A DNA stretch of 64,000 nucleotides, from positions 1,860,001 through 1,924,000 of the forward strand of contig NZ_CP096258.1 in NCBI RefSeq assembly GCF_023205015.1. The letters run 5' to 3'. The position numbers and the translations under genes were made by a program. Below are positions 18,793 to 26,622 of this stretch, in pieces; the first letter of the stretch is position 1, and each line of letters opens with the position of its first letter. The DNA comes from Providencia rettgeri. GTDB taxonomy: Bacteria; Pseudomonadota; Gammaproteobacteria; Enterobacterales; Enterobacteriaceae. The notes beneath the pieces were generated by a model. It ran no database searches. It had not been told where the DNA came from and saw only the letters and a program-made list of their open reading frames with translations.

Positions 18793-19992
18793 ATGATTAT
18801 CAAACCTAAAATTCGTGGTTTTATCTGCACTACAGCTCACCCAGCAGGCTGTGAAGCCAATGTGCGTGAGCAAATTGCCTACGTGAAATCACGTGGCGAA
18901 CTGAAAAATGGCCCTAAGAAAGTTTTAGTTATTGGTGCATCCACCGGTTACGGTCTTGCCTCTCGTATCAATGCTGCATTTGGCAGTGGTGCGGCTACCA
19001 TCGGTGTATTTTTTGAAAAGCCAGGCAGTGAAGGTAAAACAGGCTCTGCGGGTTGGTACAATTCTGCAGGTTTTGACAAGGCAGCAAAAGAAGAAGGCCT
19101 GTATGCAAAAAGCATTAATGGTGATGCTTTTTCTGATGAATGTCGTCAAACCGTTATTGATTTAATTAAACAAGATTTAGGCCAAATTGATTTAGTTGTT
19201 TATTCACTGGCCTCTCCAGTGCGTAAAATGCCTGAAACGGGCGAAATCGTACGCTCGGCCTTGAAACCTATTGGCGAGCCGTATAAATCTGTTGCGTTGG
19301 ATACCAACAAAGATGTGCTGATTGAAGCTGTTGTTGAACCCGCAAACGAACAAGAAATTGCAGATACAGTAAAAGTCATGGGCGGCCAAGACTGGGAGCT
19401 GTGGATGAACGCATTAGATGAAGCCGGTGTTTTAGCCGATAATGCACAATCTGTAGCTTATTCTTATATTGGTACGGACTTAACATGGCCAATTTATTGG
19501 CATGGTACATTAGGTAAAGCGAAAGAAGATTTGGACCGTGCGGCTTATGCAATCAACCAAAAATTGCAAGCTAAGGGTGGAGCCGCTTATGTTGCGGTAT
19601 TAAAATCCGTCGTAACTCAAGCCTCTTCTGCAATTCCGGTGATGCCTTTATATATCTCTATTGTTTTTAAAATTATGAAAGAGAAAGGGATCCATGAAGG
19701 TTGTATTGAACAAATTCAGCGCTTATTTGCCACTAAATTATTCAATGGCTCAGTACCAGATACTGATGAAAAACATCGTCTACGCTTAGATGATTGGGAA
19801 TTGCGTGATGACGTACAAAATACATGTCGTGAAATTTGGCAGCAGCTGAATGATAACAACATCAATGAGCTAACGGATTACCAAGGTTATAAAGCTGAGT
19901 TTCTCCGTTTGTTTGGCTTCGGCTTAAATGGTGTCGATTATGATGCAGATCTCAGCGGTGAAGTAAATTTTGAAGTGAAAGAGCTGATTTAG
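18793..19992 (+). CDS. fabV: Enoyl-[acyl-carrier-protein] reductase FabV
   Basis: NADH-dependent trans-2-enoyl-ACP/CoA reductase, the last step of fatty-acid elongation; FabV is known to be poorly inhibited by triclosan. 399 residues, full length. Features are MIIKPKIRGFICTTAHPAGC at the N-terminus, the nucleotide-binding VLVIGASTGYGLASR near residues 44-58, and the FabV active-site pattern Tyr-x8-Lys (Y235 in IYWHGTLGKAK). The C-terminal FAD-domain-like tail is present. Single gene with its own terminator. Whether it is the only enoyl reductase in the cell cannot be seen here. Confidence 0.97.
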   Translation: MIIKPKIRGFICTTAHPAGCEANVREQIAYVKSRGELKNGPKKVLVIGASTGYGLASRINAAFGSGAATIGVFFEKPGSEGKTGSAGWYNSAGFDKAAKEEGLYAKSINGDAFSDECRQTVIDLIKQDLGQIDLVVYSLASPVRKMPETGEIVRSALKPIGEPYKSVALDTNKDVLIEAVVEPANEQEIADTVKVMGGQDWELWMNALDEAGVLADNAQSVAYSYIGTDLTWPIYWHGTLGKAKEDLDRAAYAINQKLQAKGGAAYVAVLKSVVTQASSAIPVMPLYISIVFKIMKEKGIHEGCIEQIQRLFATKLFNGSVPDTDEKHRLRLDDWELRDDVQNTCREIWQQLNDNNINELTDYQGYKAEFLRLFGFGLNGVDYDADLSGEVNFEVKELI

Positions 19993-20022
19993 TCATATTA
20001 AGCACGATTTTAAATTTCTTAG

Positions 20023-20043
20023 AGACCCGCTATTTGCGGGTTT
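20023..20043 (+). terminator. Terminator of fabV
   Basis: AGACCCGC (20023-20030) pairs with GCGGGTTT (20036-20043) with one G-T wobble, five-base loop, followed by CTATTTTTAA. Confidence 0.75.
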
Positions 20044-20093
20044 CTATTTTTAACTATCTTTGTAAATCACATGTTTTTGTCTTGTTAGCTGAA

Positions 20094-20651
20094 TTATTGT
20101 AATACGATAATTTCACCATCACGGATCACGGCTTTAGAAATAACAGTTCCATTTTCATCAAATTCAGTGACTGTGCCAACCAGATCGCCATTTTTAAATG
20201 TACCAGTAATGTTTGGTTTATTACTCGGAGTGTCGTGATAAATTTTAAATGGTCCCGATAGTTTACCTTGTAGCGCAGTGAATTCGGTATCGATACGGCC
20301 ACTTTCATGGTAGTTACGGATAGTTCCATTTACATTACAATTTTTAAGTTGAATTTGGGATTCAGGCTTGCCATTTTCATAGTAGGTCTTGATATATTTA
20401 TCAAAGCATCCTTTAGATACCCATGTTTTAAATTTTGGCTGACCATTATCGAACTCAGTCTCAAATGCTCCTTCAGAAAGGCCTTTCGGAGCCTCTATGG
20501 TCGGAAACTCTATCTTTTTTAATTCACTTAACTCCCCAAATTTCGAATCTGAGTTTGAATTGGAATTTGTTAAGCTTCCAAGTTGACATCCAGAAACAAA
20601 TAAAACTAAAGAAAGTAATGCAATAGATTTAATTGGTTTTAGCTTGAACAT
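20094..20651 (-). CDS. Lipoprotein with MORN-type repeats (YwqK-like)
   Basis: 185 residues. Lipoprotein signal with lipobox VSGC (Cys at residue 22), then a Ser/Asn-rich linker and three or four MORN_2-like repeats: 'FETEFDNGQPKFKTWV', 'KTYYENGKPESQIQL', 'RNYHESGRIDTEF', and 'KIYHD..NGDLVGTVTEFDENG'. Such repeats are typical of the YwqK/MORN family of exported proteins, often annotated as antitoxin-like without proof. No partner toxin is adjacent. It probably sits on the periplasmic side of a membrane. Confidence 0.75.
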   Translation of the reverse strand: MFKLKPIKSIALLSLVLFVSGCQLGSLTNSNSNSDSKFGELSELKKIEFPTIEAPKGLSEGAFETEFDNGQPKFKTWVSKGCFDKYIKTYYENGKPESQIQLKNCNVNGTIRNYHESGRIDTEFTALQGKLSGPFKIYHDTPSNKPNITGTFKNGDLVGTVTEFDENGTVISKAVIRDGEIIVLQ

Positions 20652-20872
20652 GTAGCACCTATTATTGCTGTAAAAAAAATAATGGATTCAATTGCATATA
20701 AAACTATAGCCTTTTTATGACTGTATATTGTGAGAATCATCCTAAACTACTTATTTTAATAAGCTATAAACGATTTTTAGGGCGTGGTAAGTGAATAAAT
20801 ATTGATGTTAGTCATCTTGATAATAAGGTAGTTTAGTAAGTTAATGCGATTTGTATAATCAGGGAGTCATGA

Positions 20873-22078
20873 ATGTTAGTTGTTGAAATGTTGAGTACCG
20901 GTGATGAAGTTTTGCACGGACAAATAATTGATACAAATGCAGCTTGGTTGGCAGACTGTTTTTTTCAACAAGGTCTCTCTTTGAGTAAGCGAACCACTGT
21001 TGGCGATAATTTAGAAAGCTTAGTCGCTACTTTTCTTGAACGTAGTTTGTCTGCAGATGTTCTGATAGTAAATGGCGGACTTGGGCCAACGAGTGATGAT
21101 TTAAGTGCTTTGGCTGCGGCTAAAGCTGCGGGAGTTCCATTAGTTGAGCATTTGCAGTGGATTGAAGTTATGGAGCGTTATTTTATTGCTAGAGGGCGAG
21201 TTATGCCTGAAACAAATCGCAAACAAGCACTACTTCCCGCCAATGCTGAATTAATTGATAACCCTGTAGGGACGGCTTGTGGCTTTTCCTTAGTTTTGAA
21301 TGATTGTCTGATTTTTTTTACTCCAGGGGTTCCTTCTGAGTTCAAAGTCATGGTAAATGACCAAATTTTGCCTAGGTTACGTGCACGTTTTACTTTGCCA
21401 GAGCCGCCAATTTGTTTACGCCTAACGAGTTTTGGCCGCAGCGAAAGTAGTCTTGCGAAGCAATTTGATAGCTTACCTTTACCTGAAAATTGTGTTTTAG
21501 GTTACCGTTCTTCAATGCCTATTATTGAATTAAAATTAACAGGCCCTGCGTCACAAAAAGAGTTGATGGAGAGGGGGTGGCAACTCATGAAGCAAGGAGT
21601 AGGGGATAATTTGATATTTGAAGGTACTGAAGGTTTAGCTCAAAAAATTGGAAAATCCCTAAAAGAAAAGAAATTACACGTAGTCGTTAGTGAACAATTT
21701 AGTGCAGGGTTGTTAAGTTGGACATTAAATTCTGCTGGAATAGTCATGTCTTCCAGCCAAATCCTATCACTTGATGCGGGACAAACATTAGAAACCCTTG
21801 TGCAAAGAGCTCAAAAAATAGCGGCTAATCATCCGTTATCTATTGCTTTAGTCGTTGGTGAATATCATGAGCAATATTTAAACGTTGTATTATCAACACC
21901 AGATAAGTGTTATGCGCAAAGAATTCACTATTTACCAAATAACCATTCACAGAAAGAAAAGCAAGAAGTCAGTGTAATGTTAATATTAGATATGCTGTCT
22001 CGTTGGTTAAATGGTCGAGAGGTTATTGGCTATTACGAATGGTTAGTACAAACTGAAACACTTATCCTTGAGAGTTAG
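20873..22078 (+). CDS. yfaY: CinA-like protein YfaY (NMN-deamidase-related, molybdopterin-binding fold)
   Basis: 401 residues, the length of E. coli YfaY. The N-terminal MoCF/CinA domain is at residues 1-170 (MLSTGDEVLHGQIIDTNAAWLA, VNGGLGPTSDDLSALA, NPVGTACGF, FTPGVPSEFK). The C-terminal half corresponds to the CinA deamidase domain but is degenerate in E. coli YfaY, and here too its active-site Ser/Lys/Tyr pattern is not obvious, so NMN deamidase activity is doubtful. Start ATG follows CAGGGAGTCATGA. It is followed after six bases by a nucleotidyltransferase gene, probably co-transcribed. Confidence 0.92.
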   Translation: MLVVEMLSTGDEVLHGQIIDTNAAWLADCFFQQGLSLSKRTTVGDNLESLVATFLERSLSADVLIVNGGLGPTSDDLSALAAAKAAGVPLVEHLQWIEVMERYFIARGRVMPETNRKQALLPANAELIDNPVGTACGFSLVLNDCLIFFTPGVPSEFKVMVNDQILPRLRARFTLPEPPICLRLTSFGRSESSLAKQFDSLPLPENCVLGYRSSMPIIELKLTGPASQKELMERGWQLMKQGVGDNLIFEGTEGLAQKIGKSLKEKKLHVVVSEQFSAGLLSWTLNSAGIVMSSSQILSLDAGQTLETLVQRAQKIAANHPLSIALVVGEYHEQYLNVVLSTPDKCYAQRIHYLPNNHSQKEKQEVSVMLILDMLSRWLNGREVIGYYEWLVQTETLILES

Positions 22079-22084
22079 CAGGTT

Positions 22085-22858
22085 ATGAAGTTAAACGATT
22101 ATGAGTATATTCCTGTTCTTGAAGAGAAACCGTTTCAATCGGAATTTAAGTTAATAATAACAGAATCTATTAATTGGCTTAGGTGCATATTAAAAGAAAA
22201 ACTCCATAGCGTTTATGTGTATGGCAGTGTGGCAAAAGGCTGTGCAAAGCCACAACAATCAGATTTAGACCTGTGTATTGTACTGTGTGATGGTCTTACT
22301 CAATTAGAGGCTACCAAACTTAATGAATTACAAATTCAATTAATGATTAAGCACACCGAAGTCAGCAAAATTGATTTTGATATTGGTATTATTACGGATG
22401 TGATGAGTGAGGCTAATTTATATAGTTGGGGGTATTGGATTAAGCATCACTGCCGTTGCATTTATGGGGATGATTTAGCAACATGTTTTAACCAATTTAC
22501 CCCTTCACGAGCAATAGCCGAAGCCGTTAATGGTGATTTTGTTGATGTGCTTAATGCTTATATCGACCAAATCAATAATTGTAATGATGATGCTGAGTTA
22601 ACGTTATTATATCGGGCGGCATCGAGAAAGCTCATTCGTTCGACAGATATTTTACGTTGGAAAAATGATAATGACTGGCCAGAAACATTATCTGAATATG
22701 CACAAAAATTCGTTCAACGTTATCCAGAACGACAAAATGAAATAAATTATTTTTTATGTCAAAGTTTACAGCCTTTTGTTGATGTGCAATTCTTGGAACA
22801 TTTAGTCCAGTTTATCTGCTGGTTGGATGTTGAACATTCTAATATTATTAATAAATGA
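22085..22858 (+). CDS. Nucleotidyltransferase-domain protein
   Basis: 257 residues. The polymerase-beta-type nucleotidyltransferase motif is clear: YGSVAKG near residues 41-47 with SDLDL about ten residues later, and a third acidic strand KIDFDIGII near 99. This is the layout of AadA/ANT-type and KNTase-like enzymes, which add AMP to small molecules or proteins. The C-terminal part is helical, and similarity to aminoglycoside adenylyltransferases beyond the motif is not obvious to me, so no resistance function is claimed. Tight spacing to yfaY suggests an operon. Confidence 0.75.
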   Translation: MKLNDYEYIPVLEEKPFQSEFKLIITESINWLRCILKEKLHSVYVYGSVAKGCAKPQQSDLDLCIVLCDGLTQLEATKLNELQIQLMIKHTEVSKIDFDIGIITDVMSEANLYSWGYWIKHHCRCIYGDDLATCFNQFTPSRAIAEAVNGDFVDVLNAYIDQINNCNDDAELTLLYRAASRKLIRSTDILRWKNDNDWPETLSEYAQKFVQRYPERQNEINYFLCQSLQPFVDVQFLEHLVQFICWLDVEHSNIINK

Positions 22859-22863
22859 GCCAA

Positions 22864-23295
22864 TTATGGCTCATCGGGTTGTAGTGTATCAATGATATAA
22901 TTAATACTTGAAATTCCGCTCTTGCAAGCTTTGTCTTTTAAAACAGTCGGCGTTTTATCAATGGCCATTTTTACTGAAGATAACTGTTCGGTGTAGGTTT
23001 GCGCTCCAATAATCTCTGGATTATTATGTAAGTATTCAATAACTCCATCGACTTTTTGATAAAACTGGTCACATGAGTCGCCATCCATTTTTAAAGTTTT
23101 TAGCTCATTAAGATAATTTGGAATAAGCTGTTTCGTTTGCTGCTGTATTTGCTCGACATACTTCCCTGACTTTACTTGCTCAACTATAGTCATTACCTGG
23201 TTTTTCATGTTAAAAAATGAGGTAATAGCGATAATTAAAGCGACAGCTAGAATAATATTGATGCTAATACTGATCCAAAGTAAGTATTTTTTCAT
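22864..23295 (-). CDS. Membrane-anchored hypothetical protein
   Basis: 143 residues, family not recognised. One N-terminal transmembrane segment (residues 5-28), then a helical, Gln- and Lys-rich periplasmic or cytoplasmic region with two cysteines (near residues 80 and 124) that could pair. It converges with the nucleotidyltransferase gene (five bases between stop codons). Start ATG at 23295 with AAGGAATG upstream. Confidence 0.6.
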   Translation of the reverse strand: MKKYLLWISISINIILAVALIIAITSFFNMKNQVMTIVEQVKSGKYVEQIQQQTKQLIPNYLNELKTLKMDGDSCDQFYQKVDGVIEYLHNNPEIIGAQTYTEQLSSVKMAIDKTPTVLKDKACKSGISSINYIIDTLQPDEP

Positions 23296-23386
23296 TACAT
23301 TCCTTGAGTGAAAAATAAATCTGTAATATCAATATATAGTCTAATTACGTGATTAACACTTATATATAAGATTAACACGAAAAAAA

Positions 23387-23410
23387 AGGTAACCGAACAA
23401 TAGGCTACCT
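23387..23410 (-). terminator. Terminator of the universal stress protein gene
   Basis: AGGTAACC (23387-23394) and GGCTACCT (23403-23410) pair with one A/C mismatch. On the minus strand the hairpin is followed by eight or nine T residues (A-run at 23379-23387), a good intrinsic terminator. Confidence 0.75.
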
Positions 23411-23432
23411 AGATTATCATAATTGATAACGC

Positions 23433-23858
23433 CTATCGCACAGTCAAAACAGAAATTTTTGAATTTTGAATAACCATTGATGCTGTCGAACCTAAAAAGT
23501 ATGTGGACATGCCAGGGCGCTTTGAGCCAATAACGATTAAATCTGCAGAAATTTCTTCAGCAACACGTAAAATTTCATCTCTTGGTGTTCCCATTAAAAC
23601 TTGTGCGCTGTACTTATCACTTGAAAGATTAAATTCTTTAATAATCTCCGCGAGTTGCCTTGTAACGTTATCTTGTTCACTATCCGCTTTTTCAGCAAAA
23701 CCAAATCCCATTGTGGTATAGAAAGGGATAGTAGGGATAATTGCTAAAAAATGAATATGTGCTTTTTCATATTCTGCAAGGTATTGAATATGAGTCATAA
23801 CTAAATGTGCTAAGCTTTTTTCTGTTATATCAATAGGAACTAAAATTTTATTATACAT
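23433..23858 (-). CDS. uspF: Universal stress protein, UspF/UspG type
   Basis: 141-residue cytosolic stress protein. The start MYNKILVPIDI and the C-terminal nucleotide-binding signature G-x2-G-x9-G-S/T (IGSKRPGMSTYFLGSTASMV near residues 112-131) are typical of the ATP-binding Usp group. The internal 'HFLAIIPTIPFY' matches UspF/UspG rather than UspA. The choice between F and G is from memory and not firm. Single gene with upstream region 23859-24184, in which I see no clear regulatory site for this gene. Confidence 0.82.
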   Translation of the reverse strand: MYNKILVPIDITEKSLAHLVMTHIQYLAEYEKAHIHFLAIIPTIPFYTTMGFGFAEKADSEQDNVTRQLAEIIKEFNLSSDKYSAQVLMGTPRDEILRVAEEISADLIVIGSKRPGMSTYFLGSTASMVIQNSKISVLTVR

Positions 23859-24144
23859 GTTTTTCTCCAGCTTTTATTTATTGAGTTCATGTAGTAATCG
23901 GGTCGTTAGTTTATAAAGAGTAGGGTTGTTAAATCAGTAGATGGCTGAGTCAATCAAAATAATGTTAACTGACACATAGGAATTACACGCCTCGGGTTTC
24001 ATCATAGCGGATCAACAACATAAATACTTTGACAGCGGATTTAACTTAAGAAACTTAATGGTGATATCTATAGGCTGCTTTTCATGCGCTTTGTGCTATG
24101 CAAAACTTGAGTGCTTTGAATCATCTTCTTCCTGTTATATGATC

Positions 24145-24161
24145 TATACATGGTTTGTATA
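24145..24161. promoter_or_regulatory. Possible operator of the ParD-like/MetAP pair
   Basis: Inverted repeat TATAC-N7-GTATA within a larger imperfect palindrome (ATGAT...ATCAT, 24140-24169), directly upstream of the ParD-like start. ParD-type antitoxins often bind their own promoter; function here is inference. Confidence 0.35.
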
Positions 24162-24184
24162 CATATCATATTGTTGAGGTTGCT

Positions 24185-24391
24185 TTGGGGATCGTAAAAA
24201 TTTCAGATGAACTGCATGATTATCTACGCCATGCGAGCCAGGTTATGTCCCGTTCGATTAATTCACAGGCAGAATTTTGGATTAAAATTGGTATGCAAGC
24301 TGAACTAAACCCGAATAAGACATTTACTATGTTAATCAATGAAATGTTAGAGAAAGAGTCAATTGAATTAAAAGGAAAGGTTCATGAATAA
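24185..24391 (+). CDS. ParD-like family protein
   Basis: 68 residues from a TTG start at 24185 (after GTTGAGGT), giving MGIVKISDELHDYLRHAS. An in-frame ATG at 24155 would add ten residues unlike the family. The pattern of a beta strand (GIVKIS) and two helices (SRSINSQAEFWIKIGMQAELNP) is that of ParD-like ribbon-helix-helix proteins, a family that usually occurs just before a second methionine aminopeptidase, as it does here with an eight-base overlap. No ParE-type toxin is adjacent, so a toxin-antitoxin role is not supported. Confidence 0.75.
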   Translation: MGIVKISDELHDYLRHASQVMSRSINSQAEFWIKIGMQAELNPNKTFTMLINEMLEKESIELKGKVHE

Positions 24392-25154
24392 TATTACAAT
24401 TAAAACAGCAGAAGAAATTGAACTAATGCGTGAGTCTGGACGACTTTTAGCTAGTGTTTTTAAGATGTTGGATTCATTTATTGTACCGGGTATTTCTACA
24501 ATGGAGATTAATGATAAAGTTGAAAACTATATCGTTAATGAATTACAAGCAAGGCCTGCGAGTAAAGGCCAATATGGCTACCAATATGTTTTGAATACAT
24601 CGTTGAATGAAGTCGTTTGCCATGGTGTTCCAAAAATAGATGAAATTTTAAAAGTAAAAGACATCATTAATGTTGACATTACGCTAGAGAAAAATGGTTT
24701 TATTGCTGATTCAAGTAAAATGTATGTGATGCCTGAAGCTTCACCACTGGCACGTAAATTGGTCAAAGATACTTATGCTGCTATGTGGGAAGGAATAAAA
24801 CAAGTTAAACCGGGTGCGACATTAGGAGATATAGGTTCAGCTATTCAACATTATGCGGAATCTAAAGGTTATAGCGTCGTGCGCGAATATTGTGGGCATG
24901 GTATTGGCCGTGAAATGCATGAAGATCCGCAAGTTCTTCATTATGGAGTTCGAGGGAAAGGGGTTGAATTAAAAGAAGGGATGACATTTACGATAGAGCC
25001 AATGATTAACCAAGGTGGGATGAAAATAAAAACAAAGAAAGATGGCTGGACGGTCGTAACGAGAGATAAAAAATTATCAGCTCAATCCGAACATACGGTA
25101 TTAGTCACTAAAGATGGATACGAAGTTTTAACATTACGTGATGAAGAAAAATAG
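24384..25154 (+). CDS. Type I methionine aminopeptidase, accessory copy
   Basis: 256 residues. Removes N-terminal methionine from new proteins. The full pita-bread active site is present: H80, metal ligands D98 and D109 (VDITLEKNGFIADSSKMY), H172 (CGHGIGREMHE), E205 (TFTIEPM), and E236 (SAQSEHTVL). It is shorter and more divergent than the housekeeping Map, which is usually next to rpsB, so this is probably a second copy. It overlaps the ParD-like gene by eight bases and is translationally coupled to it. Terminated by a good hairpin. What the ParD-like partner does to it is unknown. Confidence 0.88.
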   Translation: MNNITIKTAEEIELMRESGRLLASVFKMLDSFIVPGISTMEINDKVENYIVNELQARPASKGQYGYQYVLNTSLNEVVCHGVPKIDEILKVKDIINVDITLEKNGFIADSSKMYVMPEASPLARKLVKDTYAAMWEGIKQVKPGATLGDIGSAIQHYAESKGYSVVREYCGHGIGREMHEDPQVLHYGVRGKGVELKEGMTFTIEPMINQGGMKIKTKKDGWTVVTRDKKLSAQSEHTVLVTKDGYEVLTLRDEEK

Positions 25155-25174
25155 CGTTAAAAATAGACTTTATA

Positions 25175-25201
25175 AGCTTGTTACCATAAAGGTAACAGGC
25201 T
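25175..25201 (+). terminator. Terminator of the ParD-like/MetAP operon
   Basis: AGCTTGTTACC (25175-25185) pairs with GGTAACAGGCT (25191-25201) with one wobble, five-base loop, followed by six T residues. Confidence 0.85.
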
Positions 25202-25220
25202 TTTTTTAGATTAATTTTTA

Positions 25221-25610
25221 CTATTGTCTCAATGCTATTGCTATACGGTTAAAGGCACTCATTAAACCAATAGCGATAGTTAAATCAGAAATTTGTTCAT
25301 CAGAAAAATGGTGTTTTAATTCATTAAAGAGAGCATCTGATGTACCACTGGTAGCTATATTAACGACAGCTTCGGTCCAAGCTAATGTAGCGCGCTCTAA
25401 TGAATTAAAATGATGACTAACCTGCCAGCCAGCGAGAGTATCAATTTTTTTGTTACTGACACCATTTGAACGTAATGAGCTTGCATGCATATCTAGACAA
25501 AATGCACAGCCATTGATTTGTGAAACTCTTAAATAAACAAGCTCTATTAGTTCTTTGCCTAACCCGCTTTTATCCAATGCTTTTTTGCAATCAATAAGCC
25601 CCCAGCGCAA
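25221..25610 (-). pseudogene. AhpD/carboxymuconolactone-decarboxylase-like gene missing its 5' end
   Basis: 129 residues readable from a TTG. The AhpD-like core is intact: ALDKSGLGKELIELVYLRVSQ, then the redox motif NGCAFCLDMH (Cys-x2-Cys-x3-His) and the C-terminal helix bundle. Family members begin about 12-16 residues earlier, with a conserved 'M...I.Y....P' region. Here an in-frame stop lies four codons before the TTG, and no ribosome-binding site is visible. The missing end coincides with a perfect palindrome and with the broken start of the divergent MocR-like gene. Most likely an inactivated peroxidase-like gene; translation from the TTG cannot be excluded. Confidence 0.7.
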
Positions 25611-25622
25611 ATTTTGCGCTGG
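25602..25622. repeat. Perfect 21-base palindrome at the junction of two truncated genes
   Basis: Arms CCAGCGCAAA (25602-25611) and TTTGCGCTGG (25613-25622) around a single T. It lies exactly where the AhpD-like gene (minus) and the MocR-like gene (plus) both lose their 5' ends. Confidence 0.8.
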
Positions 25623-26302
25623 TTACACCGAGACATCAAAGCCCAACAAATGCTGTTTTGTCATTAGAAAGAAGGTTGTCATTACTTGAGTGGGCGCATA
25701 AACAAGGTAGCTGGATTATTGAAGATGACTATGATGGTGAATTTCATTATCAAGGAAGACCTTTGCCCGCATTAAAGAGCTTAGATAGCCAAGAACGTGT
25801 TGTTTATTGTGGCACATTTAGTAAAACATTATTTCCTGCCTTACGTCTCTCTTATATTGTGGTTCCACCATCTGCGATTGAGCGTTTTAAGTCTACTGCG
25901 AATATTTTAGGTAATCAATGCTCAGTATGGCAACAGCAAGCCACTAGCCAGTTTATTAATGATGGGCATTTTTTACGACATTTACGAAAGATGCGTAATT
26001 TATATCGTCAACGGAAATATTTTCTTATAGAAGCCATTTCGGAGGTACTGCCTAATATATTTGAAATTCAACCTCAAAGTGGAGGAATGCATATTTTAGT
26101 TAAGTTGGTCAATGGTAAATCTGCTGGAGACTATGTGAAGTTGGCAAACGAATATGGGCTAAAAATAGAGTCTTTGAATGAATGGTCGATAAAGAATAAG
26201 GTATCACCATTTTTATTATTGGGATTCACCAATATCAAAAGTAAATTAGAGGCCGTAAGCCTTTGTGATCAGTTAAGGATAATTGATAGTAAACTTTTCT
26301 AA
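25622..26302 (+). pseudogene. C-terminal half of a MocR/PdxR-type (GntR-aminotransferase) regulator
   Basis: About 226 residues of a protein family that is normally near 480. What remains is the second half of the fold-type I aminotransferase domain, beginning at VTPRHQSPTNAV, with EDDYDGEFHY, the PLP-lysine region GTFSKTLFPALRLSY, and SGGMHILV near the end. The N-terminal winged helix and the first part of the aminotransferase domain are absent, and an in-frame stop lies just before 25598. MocR regulators are commonly divergent from the gene they control, so the AhpD-like gene next door was probably its target. Not expected to function. Confidence 0.8.
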
Positions 26303-26480
26303 TTTAATTATAGTGCTAATTATTTTTTGTCAGTTGAATTTTATAAGTATTGATGATTTATAATTAAATAAATTAGAAGTTTAAAAAACATTGTAATTTA
26401 TAAAAAATACACATGGACTAAAATCAGTTATATTTAAGATAAATAATGATATCTTATTGTATTTAAATGAAATCAATAGC

Positions 26481-26497
26481 TATGCATTTTTTGCATG
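26481..26497. promoter_or_regulatory. LysR-type box upstream of the symporter
   Basis: TATGC-N7-GCATG within GCTATGC...GCATGGC. Nearly the same element (TATGC-N7-GCATA, with the same preceding GC) occurs at 28912-28928 before the racemase. It lies in the 320-base gap 26303-26622, which otherwise shows only AT-rich sequence. Confidence 0.5.
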
Positions 26498-26622
26498 GCT
26501 TTTCGCCCATTTGCATTTCTCTTTAAGTTAAAAAAATGTAACTATCGGCTTCAGGCTCAAGAGTCGCATCCAATAAAGGGTTATAGTTTATTTCTATAAC
26601 GATAAATAAAATAGGGGTACGA

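Noticed and set aside
20094..20651. Calling the MORN-repeat lipoprotein an antitoxin.
   Set aside because: The label attached to such repeats is not backed by a neighbouring toxin; the lipoprotein signal argues for an envelope role.
22085..22858. Calling the nucleotidyltransferase an aminoglycoside resistance enzyme.
   Set aside because: Only the general GS...DLD motif is shared; the rest does not clearly match AadA or ANT(9) proteins.
24185..25154. Calling the ParD-like/MetAP pair a toxin-antitoxin system.
   Set aside because: No ParE-type or other toxin is present, and the second gene is a normal-looking peptidase.
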